Origin: an uncultured Oscillospiraceae bacterium
GTDB taxonomy: Bacteria; Bacillota_A; Clostridia; Oscillospirales; Oscillospiraceae
DNA: 29,656 nt
Direction of reading: 5' to 3'
Assembly: GCA_944387745.1 (NCBI GenBank)
Contig: CALXGD010000122.1
Coordinates: 1 to 29,656 of the forward strand
Below the pieces are notes generated by a model. The model did no database searches. It was given only the letters and a program-made list of their open reading frames with translations, and had not been told where the DNA came from. Below, one piece after another: positions 1 to 9,269 of this stretch (position 1 is the first letter of the stretch; each line of letters begins with the position of its first letter). A program made the position numbers and the translations under genes.

Positions 1-739
1 GGATGTCGGTGAGATCCTGCTGGTGGGCGGCTCCGCTAAGAAGCCCCAGGTGATGAGCCGCGTCAAGGATGAGTTCGGAAACGAAACCAAGATGTTCGAT
101 CCCGACGAGTCTGTCGCCAAGGGTGCCGCCATCTACGCTAATAAGATGAGTGAGTACAACATTGTTCTGGAGGAAATCGCCAAGCAGCAGGGCAAGAGCC
201 TGGAAGAGGTCAAAGAGCAGATCGACAACGGCCAGATGGACCTCCAGAAGGAGGCTAAGAAAGCCAACATTCCCATGCGGGGCGGCCGCCTGCCCGGCGA
301 GGATGTGAAGATCATCAATGTCTCCAGCCGCAGCTTCGGCACGGTGGCATACGACAACGACGATCAGCTGAAGCTGTTCAATATCATCATCCGCAACGCC
401 GAGCTGCCTGCCACCGCCATGAACTCCTTCTATCCCCGCGTCAACAACCAGCAGTCCGCCAAGTTCAACGTGATGGAGTGCCTGTCCTCTGACCCCATCG
501 TGGACACCGACCTAGGCAAGGAGATCGGCACGGCAGAACTCACTCTCCCCGCAGGAATTACCGTGGATACCGAGATTCAGGTCACCTTCCGCCTGGATGA
601 GTCCGGCCTGCTCCACCTCCACGCCAAGGAGATGAAGGACGGCCGCGAGGTGGAGGCTGAATTCCAGACCACCGAGGCGCTGACCGAGCAGGAGATGACC
701 GACGCGATCCGCCGCAGCAGCAACTCCAGCGTCAACTGA
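1..739 (+). CDS. Hsp70/DnaK-like chaperone, C-terminal part (5' end outside window)
   Basis: The reading frame is open from base 2, so the gene starts upstream of the window. The first residues, DVGEILLVGGSAKKP, match the last part of the Hsp70 ATPase domain, and DESVAKGAAIYA matches its final helix. Next comes a charged helical stretch of about 50 residues (EEIAKQQGKSLEEVKEQI). A beta-rich segment resembling the Hsp70 substrate-binding sandwich follows (residues IINVSSRSFG through LHLHAKEMKDGREVEAEF). The protein ends about 15 residues later, so the usual alpha-helical lid and EEVD/charged tail are absent. It lies 58 bp before the J-like/zinc-ribbon gene on the same strand, and probably is its chaperone partner. 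Housekeeping DnaK is unlikely because of the missing lid and the neighbours. I am confident of the family, less so of the role. Confidence 0.85.
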   Translation, partial: DVGEILLVGGSAKKPQVMSRVKDEFGNETKMFDPDESVAKGAAIYANKMSEYNIVLEEIAKQQGKSLEEVKEQIDNGQMDLQKEAKKANIPMRGGRLPGEDVKIINVSSRSFGTVAYDNDDQLKLFNIIIRNAELPATAMNSFYPRVNNQQSAKFNVMECLSSDPIVDTDLGKEIGTAELTLPAGITVDTEIQVTFRLDESGLLHLHAKEMKDGREVEAEFQTTEALTEQEMTDAIRRSSNSSVN

Positions 740-797
740 CCAATTTCTGGCCGCCGCAGGGCGCGCGCCCATACCAGTGAAGTGAGGCAGAACGACC

Positions 798-3743
798 ATG
801 GACAACTATTTCATCCTTCTAGAACTCCCCTTTGACCCGCCGGAGAACAGCGTTGACAAGATCCAGGCGGCCATCTCCCAAAAGCAGGCCCAGTGGTCCC
901 GGGAGCAAACCAACCCGGTCAAGAAGGCTAAGGCCAGCGAAAATCTTTCGGCGCTTGAGGACATCAAGAAGGTAATGCTGGACCCGGCCGCCCGGAAGCA
1001 GGAGGCAGATAAGGCAAAGCAGCTCAAGGTCGGCAAACTGAAAGAGTTAGAAAGCAAGCTAAAGCTATACCGGGCCAAGGGCGATACCCTCTCTGAGAAA
1101 GACTTAAAACAATTGGTGGGGAAGTACGGCACATACGGCATTTCCGCCGATGAGATTAAGCGCATGTTTGGAAAGGGCGGGAAAAAGGAGGAGAAACTCG
1201 ATTTCTCCCAGGTGCTGGACAAGACTCAGGTCAGGAACGTAAAAAATTTCATGCAGCAGCTGGATCTGAAGGATAAAACTCTGTATGACTTCCTGGGCCT
1301 TGCTTCCACCTCTTCCTGTAGTCAGCTGTGCGAGGCCGCCGACTCCATGAAGAAAAAGATCCTGGCGAAGGGGGAGAAGTCCGGCCGTGACAACGCCGTT
1401 CAGTCTCTGTGCGGTCTGTGCGTGACGATTTTCAAGGATACGGCCAGTAAGCGGAAATACGACAATTATGTCAATCTCACGAAGTATGGAGTGGTAAACG
1501 ACGCCGTCGACGAGCTCGCCCTCAGCAATCAAAAGCGCATCGAGCCTAAGATGAAGGAGGGCCTTATTGATATTGCCGTGGGGCAGTACCATCTCAGTGT
1601 GTCCGACGCCTCTGTCTATATCAATCACTACTGCGAGTACATGGGCTATGCCCTGCCGGAAAACAAGATTGTATGCGGCCTGTGCGGCACAGAAAACCCC
1701 GCGGGCACGGTCAACTGCACCAAGTGCGGAAAGCCCCTGGTGATCCTCTGCCCCTCCTGCGGGGCCGAAAACAACAATTCCGCAAAAGTCTGCGCCAAGT
1801 GTGGCTTTGACCTCACCAAGATGGACCGGGCAGTGGAGCTGCTGCGGCAGGCCAAGCAGAAATATGCGGAAAAGGCCCTGGAAGAGGCGGAGCGCCTTGT
1901 AAAAGAGGCAAAGGCGTTTTGGCCTAATCATTCAGACATCCTGGCCCTGGAAAAGACTATCCAGGACGAGCGCAGTCAGGCCGCAGATACCATCGCCGCC
2001 ATTATGCAGGACATTCAGGATAAGCGCATGTATGCGGCTCAGACAAAGATTGATCAGGCAAAGGCCAGGGGCTTCCAGGTGGATCCCTCCGTCTCCGGGA
2101 GGGTGTCGGATGTGCTGAAAACTGTGGAGAGCCAGCTTGCCGCCATGCGGAGCACCTCCGGCGATGCGGCCTTCACCATCGCCATGAAGCTTACCGGACT
2201 TATTTCTGACTCGGATGAGCTGAACCAGAGCGTCAAACGCTTTCCCCCCGATCCGGTGTCCGCTCTGCACAGCCGGCGCGTGGGGGACGAGCTGGTCCTG
2301 TCCTGGAACCCCAGCCCCTCAGTGGGCGCTGTCTCCTATCAGGTCGTTCGAAAAGAAAATACATACCCAAACAGCCCCACTGATGGGACGACTGTGTACA
2401 GCGGGAGGGAGCTCACCTTTACAGACAGCCGCATCCCCCAAAATACGGTTTTGTATTACTCCGTATTTGCAGTCCGTATCGGCGTGTACTCTCAGGCCAC
2501 AAGATTAGAGGAGGCCACCGCAGTCGTCGGGAACGTCACCCACCTCAAAGCCGTCGGCGGCGACTCCATGATTACCTTGTCCTGGCACAGGGATCCCACG
2601 GTGACAGAGATCCGCCTCGCCCAATATTGCGGGCTGGAGCGCCCCCAGGACGACAGCGCCTACTCGCCGGTGCCCTGCACCCGACTAGACGGGATAACGA
2701 TCAGCGATCTGAATAACGGCGCCCACTACTGGTTCGCCGTCAGTGCAGGACATACGCTCAACGGGAAAACCTACTTTTCTGAGAAAGCATATCTCTCCGC
2801 TGTTCCCCAAAAGCCAGCAAAGCCGCTGCAAAATTTCTCCGTGCAGCTGAATGACAGTGTATTTCAGGCCCGGTGGTCCCAGTCCGAGTGGGACGTGATC
2901 CTCTTCTACGGAAAAAGACTTCCGGACTACGCGGTGGGGACCATCTACGATTTGGACGAGCTTCTATCCAAATACGAAAAGATCGACCTCAATTTAAAGA
3001 GCCCCACCGAGGCGGAATTCCGGCTCAACTTTGTGGGAGAGTGTTATATTATTCCCGGTGTCATCAGCGCCTCCAATGTGATTTTAAACAGTGCGGCCTA
3101 TATCTCCTCTGTTCCTGGGGTTAAAGATATCTCCTTTGATCTGAATGCCTCCGCAACGGAAATGTATGTGAATTTCACGTGGCCAAAAAAGATTGATCGG
3201 TCTGTGCTGATCTATCGAATGGATGGTTACCCAACCGGCATCGACGACCCCCTGGCCCACAAAATTGAGTGCAGTAAACGGCAGTACGAAGCAAATGAGG
3301 GAATCCTTATCTCCAATCCCGCCTCGGGCACCTTCTACGCAGAGGTGTACACCTATTTTGAAAATGACGGACACCGGATCTACTCCGAGGCCTGCCGCGC
3401 CCTGTTGAGCAACGAGCCTCAAAAGGACGTATTCTACACCTTTAAGTATAAAAAACCCAGTTTCTTTCACAAAAAGAGCACTCTGACCATTGAAATTGAA
3501 ACGAACGGCGGATGTGTGTTTCCGGCCTTCGCCGTTGTCAGCAAGTTTAAGAGCACCCCGCGGAAGCGAAGCGACGGCGATATGCTGTGTTCCGTCAACG
3601 AGAATACAGAAATCAAAGACAGGCACACCTTTGAGCTGGAGATCTCCCCTCTCCGCGCGGAGACGAGATTGAAGCTGTTTTTCCTAAATGACAAAAACTA
3701 CAAAGCCTTCAAAATTGCATGTAAGGCGGGAAATACAATATAA
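798..3743 (+). CDS. Large multidomain protein: J-like N-terminus, zinc ribbons, coiled coil, fibronectin III-like repeats
   Basis: The protein is 981 aa. Residues 1-75 (YFILLELPFDPP...VMLDPAARKQEA) look like a J-domain-type helical module, but I see no HPD motif. A second, similar segment lies near residues 160-225 (LYDFLGLAS...SKRKYDNYV), also without HPD. Around residues 293-340 there are two zinc ribbons with CxxC pairs (CGLCG, CTKCG, CPSCG, CAKCG). An alpha-helical, coiled-coil or TPR-like stretch follows to about 430. Two fibronectin III-like modules sit near 481-575 and 578-670 (LVLSWNPSPSVGAVSYQVVR; ITLSWHRDP), and the rest is beta-rich. I see no signal peptide or membrane helix, so it is probably cytosolic. 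The gene lies between the Hsp70-like gene and a GTPase gene, 12 bp before the latter. It probably links chaperone and GTPases, which is inference. Confidence 0.8.
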   Translation: MDNYFILLELPFDPPENSVDKIQAAISQKQAQWSREQTNPVKKAKASENLSALEDIKKVMLDPAARKQEADKAKQLKVGKLKELESKLKLYRAKGDTLSEKDLKQLVGKYGTYGISADEIKRMFGKGGKKEEKLDFSQVLDKTQVRNVKNFMQQLDLKDKTLYDFLGLASTSSCSQLCEAADSMKKKILAKGEKSGRDNAVQSLCGLCVTIFKDTASKRKYDNYVNLTKYGVVNDAVDELALSNQKRIEPKMKEGLIDIAVGQYHLSVSDASVYINHYCEYMGYALPENKIVCGLCGTENPAGTVNCTKCGKPLVILCPSCGAENNNSAKVCAKCGFDLTKMDRAVELLRQAKQKYAEKALEEAERLVKEAKAFWPNHSDILALEKTIQDERSQAADTIAAIMQDIQDKRMYAAQTKIDQAKARGFQVDPSVSGRVSDVLKTVESQLAAMRSTSGDAAFTIAMKLTGLISDSDELNQSVKRFPPDPVSALHSRRVGDELVLSWNPSPSVGAVSYQVVRKENTYPNSPTDGTTVYSGRELTFTDSRIPQNTVLYYSVFAVRIGVYSQATRLEEATAVVGNVTHLKAVGGDSMITLSWHRDPTVTEIRLAQYCGLERPQDDSAYSPVPCTRLDGITISDLNNGAHYWFAVSAGHTLNGKTYFSEKAYLSAVPQKPAKPLQNFSVQLNDSVFQARWSQSEWDVILFYGKRLPDYAVGTIYDLDELLSKYEKIDLNLKSPTEAEFRLNFVGECYIIPGVISASNVILNSAAYISSVPGVKDISFDLNASATEMYVNFTWPKKIDRSVLIYRMDGYPTGIDDPLAHKIECSKRQYEANEGILISNPASGTFYAEVYTYFENDGHRIYSEACRALLSNEPQKDVFYTFKYKKPSFFHKKSTLTIEIETNGGCVFPAFAVVSKFKSTPRKRSDGDMLCSVNENTEIKDRHTFELEISPLRAETRLKLFFLNDKNYKAFKIACKAGNTI

Positions 3744-3755
3744 GGAGACGATTGT

Positions 3756-4871
3756 GTGACCGGTAAGTTCCTATGCCCCCGATGCTTCGAGCTCCAAAGC
3801 CTGGACAGCATTGAATACATCTGCTCCAATACCAGCACCGCGTCCAAGTGCCAGCACGCCATCGACAGGATGCCTCAGCACCCTGCAAACACCAAAAAAC
3901 CTGTGTGTGAGGAGTGCGGCCAGCCCCTGGTTACCAAGGTCTGCCCCAAATGCGGCGGCGAGCTTCCCCTCAATATCGGAACCGCAAAGAGCTATCCCAT
4001 CGCCATTATCGGCGCCAAGGAGACCGGCAAGAGCAACTATGTGGCTGTTTTAATCAATCAGCTGAAAAATGAGATCGGCCGCTCCTTTAACTGCGCCCTG
4101 ATGGCCTGCGGCGACAAGACGCTGAACCGCTACCGCACGGAGTTTTATGACCCCCTGTACCGCCGCCGCACCTGCGTGCGCGGCTCCGACGCGGGAGATG
4201 TGGACCCTCTGATCTACTCCCTGATCTTCCAGAGAAAGGGTGGTCTGTTTAAGAAAGCCGTCAACGACGCGGTATCTCTGACCTTTTTTGATACCGCAGG
4301 AGAAAATTTGAATTCTCTGGCGTCGATGCAGACCTTTAATCGCTATCTGTACCACTCTTCCGGCTTCATTCTGCTTTTGGACCCGCTGCAGCTCCCCTCT
4401 GTGCGGGATCAGCTGCAGGGAAAGCTCCGCCTGCCGGAGGAGAACACGGATGTGAACACAATTTTAAACCGGACCATTGAGATTATCCGCACCGGCTCCG
4501 GTCTCACTGATATGAGCAAGAAAATCGACATTCCCATCGCCATCGCTTTCACCAAGATCGACGCAGTAGACGATCTGTTAGACCCCGCCAGCTGCCTGAA
4601 AAACGACTCCTCCCACATTCGGAAGGGCGTCTTTGACAAGATCGATTTTCAGGATACCAATGAAGAGATGCAGAGTCTGGTGGAAAGCTGGCTGGGCCTG
4701 GAGCTGTTCCAGACTGTCTCCACCCAGTTCTCTCACTTTGCATTCTTCGGTTTGAGCGCCCTGGGCAGCAATCCCGACATGGACAATAAGATTCCAAAAT
4801 TCCGCCCCTTCCGTGTCGCCGACCCCTTCCTGTGGATTCTGGCACAGGAAAAGATCATTCCCACAGCCTGA
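3756..4871 (+). CDS. Zinc-ribbon P-loop GTPase (double-GTPase/DO-GTPase-like), soluble
   Basis: The protein is 371 aa. The GTG start at 3756 has an AGGAG site 8 bp upstream. The N-terminus has cysteine pairs (CPRC; CEECGQP; CPKCGGE), indicating zinc ribbons in the first 75 residues. The P-loop is GAKETGKS at about residues 86-93. A DTAGEN switch II motif lies near 178, and TKID (a variant of the NKxD base-recognition motif) near 264. SALG near 333 resembles the G5 motif. No membrane helix is apparent. These features and the GAP1-like gene 12 bp downstream fit the DO-GTPase group defined computationally in bacterial conflict systems. That assignment is from memory of family descriptions, not a search. 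The gene is tightly packed with its neighbours, implying one transcript and a shared complex. It is paired with a membrane-bound relative at 7849-9249. Confidence 0.8.
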   Translation: MTGKFLCPRCFELQSLDSIEYICSNTSTASKCQHAIDRMPQHPANTKKPVCEECGQPLVTKVCPKCGGELPLNIGTAKSYPIAIIGAKETGKSNYVAVLINQLKNEIGRSFNCALMACGDKTLNRYRTEFYDPLYRRRTCVRGSDAGDVDPLIYSLIFQRKGGLFKKAVNDAVSLTFFDTAGENLNSLASMQTFNRYLYHSSGFILLLDPLQLPSVRDQLQGKLRLPEENTDVNTILNRTIEIIRTGSGLTDMSKKIDIPIAIAFTKIDAVDDLLDPASCLKNDSSHIRKGVFDKIDFQDTNEEMQSLVESWLGLELFQTVSTQFSHFAFFGLSALGSNPDMDNKIPKFRPFRVADPFLWILAQEKIIPTA

Positions 4872-4883
4872 GGAGGTGCTGTC

Positions 4884-7469
4884 GTGGAAGCTTTGCAGTA
4901 CATATACACTTCCTGGAAAAACGGGAATTCCGCTGAGAAGGGGTATATGATTTACTCCCGCTCCGAGGGCATTACAGAGGCCGAGTGCGTCGCTATTAAA
5001 GACGCTATGCAGTACCTCGCTCCGAAGGAGCTGAATCTCGCCCCTACGGACCAGGAAATTGCAGATGTGTTCCCCTACTCCTTTTCTTACTTTGTCCTTC
5101 CCACCGGCCGCGGCTGCGTTGCACAGTCCACCTATCTGGGCAAGGACTACTCCGGCCGCTTTGGGAACTACATTATCTATGCCCTGGTCTTTGACCGCGA
5201 TGCGCTCCCCTGCAGACCGTCGGAATTTTTTGCAGAGCCCTACATCAAAACGGCAATGACGGAGGAGGAGCTGAACGCTCCCTCTCCGGTGCCGCCCCTT
5301 CCGCCCCTGCAGATTTCCCAATATGCCTCCGTCATCAACGACGAGCAGCTGAACGAATTTCTCTTTGATAAGGAGGGGGAGTGCGCACAGATCATCGCAA
5401 TGGTCCTTGCCGCCCGGGACGCCGGCGTGCCTTTCTATTTAAATGACACCCGGGAAAATCTTGTGCTGTGGGCGGCTGCCGTCCAGCGCATTTTCCCTCT
5501 GTCCCTGGCCAAAGAGTTTACCTTTAACACCTATGTAGGGGACCATGAGGCGCTGCGCTCTCCCAGGCTCCGGGAGGAGGGCCTAAACTTCCACATCATC
5601 GGCGTCCGCCCAGACGCCAACTACTTCAACTACGCCGCAGAGTATCAGAGCAGCCGGCATATGGTCATGGATTTTTCCGGCGGCTACATGACCCAGGGGA
5701 TTGAGCCCGGCAGCTTCGCCCAGGCAATGGCGGCCAGCCTCTCCATGGATTTTGAAGAGGTCGACGCCTTCGGCGCATTTCTCGATACAACGGCCTTCCA
5801 CGAGATCAACGGCCGCCTGGAGTCCGCCTACCTCTATTTCCGGCTGCTGAAGCACGATGAATTTGACTTCTCTGAGGAGCGCCTGAGCGCCGTTCTCTCC
5901 TTCGGGACACAGCACTGCTCCGAGGCAGATAACGCCGACGCGGGCAGCAGGCTTTTGGTTAAGTCGCAGGAAAACAGCTGGGTTCTCTCTCCAAATTCCA
6001 TGGCAGAATTCTGGAGCTTTACGTGCAGATATGCAGATTTTATGATCTTCACTCTGTTTGACCTGCTTCAGGAAACTCTGTATCAACATTCCGGCGATGC
6101 CACAGAGCCCTGTGCCGTTCTGGACAACCTGCTGCAGAGGATCTCCGGTGCCGCGCCCCAGCAGTACAAAAGGTATCTGGAATACCTAAATTCCGCCAAC
6201 AGTATAGACCAGCTGCTGCTGTACCTCACCGGGCACAAAAACCTGTTTACCAACAGCTTCTACATCCATTGGCTAATACGGAGCTATCCCTTTTCCGGGG
6301 GCCTACAGGACGGGCAGCCCGTCTCCAAGCTGCTCTCCGTTCTGCTGGATAACCTCACCCATATTGACGGCAGTGAGCGGACCATCGTAGAGGTCCTGCT
6401 TGCTGTCTCCCATAACCCGGTGCTGTTTGAGGACGTCCTGCATATCTTCATGGAGACGCTGAAGAGCTCCACCCGTCTGGACCAGCTGTGCACAAGCTAT
6501 GTGGAGGCGGCAGAGGCCCTTCCAGAGGAACAGATCACCCGCTTTGAGCAGCATCTGCTGGAGACACCAGGGGGCGGCCCCATCGCCGCACGGCTTTGCG
6601 CCCGAAAGATCGAGGCTTCATCCCACCCGGACGAGGAATTCTGGCGCTTCTATGAGAACCAGCGCAGGCTTATTGTCTCTCAACAGGGGTTCACCGTGGA
6701 GCCCATGGTGCTCGCCTGTCTAAACCGCTTAGAGGGCAGCACCCTTGAAGAGACTGCCGCGGATATGATCCGCGAGTTGGAGCCCGCCCTTTTGAACGAT
6801 ACTGAGACCATCCGGGTGCTGACAAATATCATTGACGGCTGTAGCATCAAATTTCTCTCCAAGCTGGGAAAGGACCTTCTACAGCAGACTTGCCAGCTCC
6901 GAACCAAGGTTGGCCTCTCCGGACTGGAGAAGGTAACGGCGGTCTGTACTGGTGAAATGCTGGAAAACAGCCATGCCCCCTGGAGGCGTCCGGTCAACCT
7001 CTCCGACCAGACATCCCAGGCCGATTTCTCCCTGTGCTCCTTCCAGAGGGCGGACTATGAGGCCTACGTCAAATATTATTTCAGTGCGTTCTTCTCCCTT
7101 CTCCAGTCCCCGGAAGATGTATCGGCACTGATGCAAATTTTCTATCACCCCAGGCTGTTTTCTGATTTTACAGACGACTATATCTCCGCCATAAAAAAGC
7201 TGGCGAAAAAAGATCCCGACCGCTGGAAACGGGCCGCCGCCTGGACGTGCACATATCTCATTACAGCGGCGAAGAGTGATTCAGCGGCAGATGGACTCTA
7301 CCGGCCGATGCTCCGCTATCTGCGGTCCCTGGATGAAGAAGAGCTGACCGACCTTCAGCAGGCCGTTGTTCAGATCATCCCCCGCTCCCGCTGTAGCTAT
7401 CTGTTCGATGAAGTCCGCCGCAAGGAGGGTTTCACCGAAAAGCTAGGTGGATTCTTCCACAGGAAGTAA
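4884..7469 (+). CDS. GTPase-associated protein 1 (GAP1)-like large protein
   Basis: The protein is 861 aa. GTG start at 4884; its AGGAGG site overlaps the stop codon of the GTPase gene, so translation is probably coupled. The first 110 residues (GYMIYSRSEGIT; FPYSFSYFVLPTGRG; YLGKDYSGRFGNYIIYALVF) resemble the N-terminal domain of GTPase-associated protein 1, whose signature is a glycine- and arginine-containing GKDxxGRxGN segment followed by a beta strand. The remaining 700 residues are mostly alpha-helical with no catalytic motif that I recognise, fitting the GAP1 middle and C-terminal regions. It probably acts as an adaptor or regulator of the two GTPases encoded on either side, which is inference from position and family name. 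No signal peptide is visible. Alternative: an unrelated scaffold. Confidence 0.7.
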   Translation: MEALQYIYTSWKNGNSAEKGYMIYSRSEGITEAECVAIKDAMQYLAPKELNLAPTDQEIADVFPYSFSYFVLPTGRGCVAQSTYLGKDYSGRFGNYIIYALVFDRDALPCRPSEFFAEPYIKTAMTEEELNAPSPVPPLPPLQISQYASVINDEQLNEFLFDKEGECAQIIAMVLAARDAGVPFYLNDTRENLVLWAAAVQRIFPLSLAKEFTFNTYVGDHEALRSPRLREEGLNFHIIGVRPDANYFNYAAEYQSSRHMVMDFSGGYMTQGIEPGSFAQAMAASLSMDFEEVDAFGAFLDTTAFHEINGRLESAYLYFRLLKHDEFDFSEERLSAVLSFGTQHCSEADNADAGSRLLVKSQENSWVLSPNSMAEFWSFTCRYADFMIFTLFDLLQETLYQHSGDATEPCAVLDNLLQRISGAAPQQYKRYLEYLNSANSIDQLLLYLTGHKNLFTNSFYIHWLIRSYPFSGGLQDGQPVSKLLSVLLDNLTHIDGSERTIVEVLLAVSHNPVLFEDVLHIFMETLKSSTRLDQLCTSYVEAAEALPEEQITRFEQHLLETPGGGPIAARLCARKIEASSHPDEEFWRFYENQRRLIVSQQGFTVEPMVLACLNRLEGSTLEETAADMIRELEPALLNDTETIRVLTNIIDGCSIKFLSKLGKDLLQQTCQLRTKVGLSGLEKVTAVCTGEMLENSHAPWRRPVNLSDQTSQADFSLCSFQRADYEAYVKYYFSAFFSLLQSPEDVSALMQIFYHPRLFSDFTDDYISAIKKLAKKDPDRWKRAAAWTCTYLITAAKSDSAADGLYRPMLRYLRSLDEEELTDLQQAVVQIIPRSRCSYLFDEVRRKEGFTEKLGGFFHRK

Positions 7470-7503
7470 CATATATCAACTATATTTTTAGGAGGTATTA
7501 GAA

Positions 7504-7725
7504 ATGAAGAAAAACATCCCGTGTTTGGTGGGGCACGACAGCGACGACGCCCTCGTCGGCGTCGCTTTTGCCATTGCCATCGCTATCATTGTAATCATGG
7601 TCGTGGTTGCTATCGTCATTTACGGCGGCGCCATCATCGGCGGCTTCCACTCCCTGAAAAACTACTTCATCTCCTTTAAGCACAACGTCTACGACAGCAA
7701 TCGGGCACCTGTGCCTGCTGCGTGA
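7504..7725 (+). CDS. Small single-pass membrane protein
   Basis: The protein is 73 aa. The ATG at 7504 has AGGAGG 7 bp upstream, one of the best ribosome binding sites in the window, so the gene is likely translated. A short polar N-terminus containing DSDDA precedes a hydrophobic stretch of about 30 residues rich in Val, Ile and Ala (VGVAFAIAIAIIVIMVV and onward). A basic/aromatic tail (FHSLKNYFISFKHNVYDS) follows. This is one or two membrane segments with a cytosolic tail. It sits between the GAP1-like gene and the membrane-anchored GTPase gene. It may anchor the complex at the membrane, which is inference. I do not recognise a family. Confidence 0.7.
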   Translation: MKKNIPCLVGHDSDDALVGVAFAIAIAIIVIMVVVAIVIYGGAIIGGFHSLKNYFISFKHNVYDSNRAPVPAA

Positions 7726-7848
7726 GTTTGAAAATAACCCCAATTTCTTTGTGCACGCATACCCCGAAGAGGGCGGGAATACAGGGAGAGATATAGGCCC
7801 GGTGACACAAAACGGAATTGGGAATCACATAAAGGAGAGAGAATTATC

Positions 7849-9249
7849 ATGGCAAGAGAACCGCAACCTGCAAAGGTCAGTTATTTCTTTGGGAAGGGCT
7901 ATATAGATCTGCGCAATACCATCCTGGAGGCATGGGCGTTGAATATCACCTCCGCCAAGAACCAATTTGCTCTGGCGCGGGAGAAGGGAATTTTCACCAT
8001 CGGCGGCGGGATCAACCTGATTGCCGCCATCTCCATCTTTGTATTCGGCAGCATCATCACCGCCATCACCACCGGGATCCACATTGCGGTGCTGCTCCTG
8101 TTCTTTGCGTGTATCTACATTGGTTTCGGCGTTCTATGGCTCATTGACCGGATCTATATTATGCTTAATAAAATCAAGAACGCCTGTCCCAACCCCGACT
8201 GCCAGGCCTCGTTTCTCATCCCGGTATATGAGTGTCCGGAGTGTGGAGCAAAGCATACCTACCTGGTCCCCAGCAAATATGGTATCCTTCGGCGCACCTG
8301 CCTCTGCGGCGCCAAGCTCCCCACCACCTTTTTGAACGGCCGTGGAAAGCTGAAGGGCTACTGCCCAGAGTGTGGCATTGCGCTGTCCGGCGACACTGCC
8401 AGCCGTCAATACGCCTTCCCTGTGATCGGCGGGCCCTCTGTGGGCAAGACCTGCTACATCAATATGGCCCTTGATCAGATGATAAACGACGTCGCTCCCG
8501 CCCGAGGATGGGAGATGTCTTTCATCTCCGACACAGATGAAAAGGACCACGCTCTGGCGATGAAGTCCCTGAGTCAGGGCATCCGGCTGATGAAAACCGA
8601 ATTGAACGCCCTGTCCGCTTACCAGATGATGCTGACCCTCCCCAACGAGAAGATTGGCCGGCGCATCTATGTGTATGACATCTCCGGCGAAATGTTCTCC
8701 AGCAGCAGCGATGTGCAGAGCAACTTGGCCTACAGCTATGCAGACGGCTTTATCTTTATCATTGATCCGCTGACCTTGAACCAATTTGCCATGGAGGTGG
8801 AGGATAAGCTGGACCTGAATGCCTACGGCGCAAGCTCTAAGGACTTTGAGGACATTCTGAACATCATGCTGATCAATTTGGAAAAAATGTTCGGCTTGAA
8901 GGACAAGGATACCTTAAAGCGCAATTTGGCTGTCGTAATTAACAAATCCGACATCCCCACTCTGGAGGAGCGGGTTGGTGAGACTGCAGCCCAGCAGTAT
9001 CTGGCCGAGCACCCCGACACCTGCAAAAGCTATATGGATGCCCGGGACACCGTGTGCCGCAGCTTTTTGGATGAGTACGGCGCTGGCAACTTCGTGCGCA
9101 CCGCAGAGGTCAAATTCAAGAATGTCCGCTATTTCGCCTGTAGCGCGCTGGGCCATAACCACGAAGGCCAGCCCTATGAGGGGAAAAATGTCGTGGAGCC
9201 CCTTCTTTGGCTGCTCTCCCAAGCGGATTCCAAAATTAAGGCTGAGTGA
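7849..9249 (+). CDS. Membrane-anchored zinc-ribbon P-loop GTPase (DO-GTPase-like)
   Basis: The protein is 466 aa, starting at the ATG after AGGAG at 7833. Residues about 45-105 contain two hydrophobic helices (INLIAAISIFVFGSIIT; IAVLLLFFACIYIGFGVLW). A zinc-ribbon region follows at about 108-185 (CPNPDC, CPECG, CLCG, CPECG). The GTPase domain then begins with the P-loop GGPSVGKT near residue 195. It also has YDISGE (switch II-like DxxG) near 280, NKSD (base recognition) near 365 and ACSALG (G5-like) near 430. The domain order matches the 3756-4871 protein with a membrane anchor added. The two GTPases are probably paired, one soluble and one at the membrane, with the GAP1-like protein between. 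The gene is followed by a strong terminator, closing the operon. Confidence 0.8.
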   Translation: MAREPQPAKVSYFFGKGYIDLRNTILEAWALNITSAKNQFALAREKGIFTIGGGINLIAAISIFVFGSIITAITTGIHIAVLLLFFACIYIGFGVLWLIDRIYIMLNKIKNACPNPDCQASFLIPVYECPECGAKHTYLVPSKYGILRRTCLCGAKLPTTFLNGRGKLKGYCPECGIALSGDTASRQYAFPVIGGPSVGKTCYINMALDQMINDVAPARGWEMSFISDTDEKDHALAMKSLSQGIRLMKTELNALSAYQMMLTLPNEKIGRRIYVYDISGEMFSSSSDVQSNLAYSYADGFIFIIDPLTLNQFAMEVEDKLDLNAYGASSKDFEDILNIMLINLEKMFGLKDKDTLKRNLAVVINKSDIPTLEERVGETAAQQYLAEHPDTCKSYMDARDTVCRSFLDEYGAGNFVRTAEVKFKNVRYFACSALGHNHEGQPYEGKNVVEPLLWLLSQADSKIKAE

Positions 9250-9269
9250 GCCAGGCTTTCGAGAAAAAA

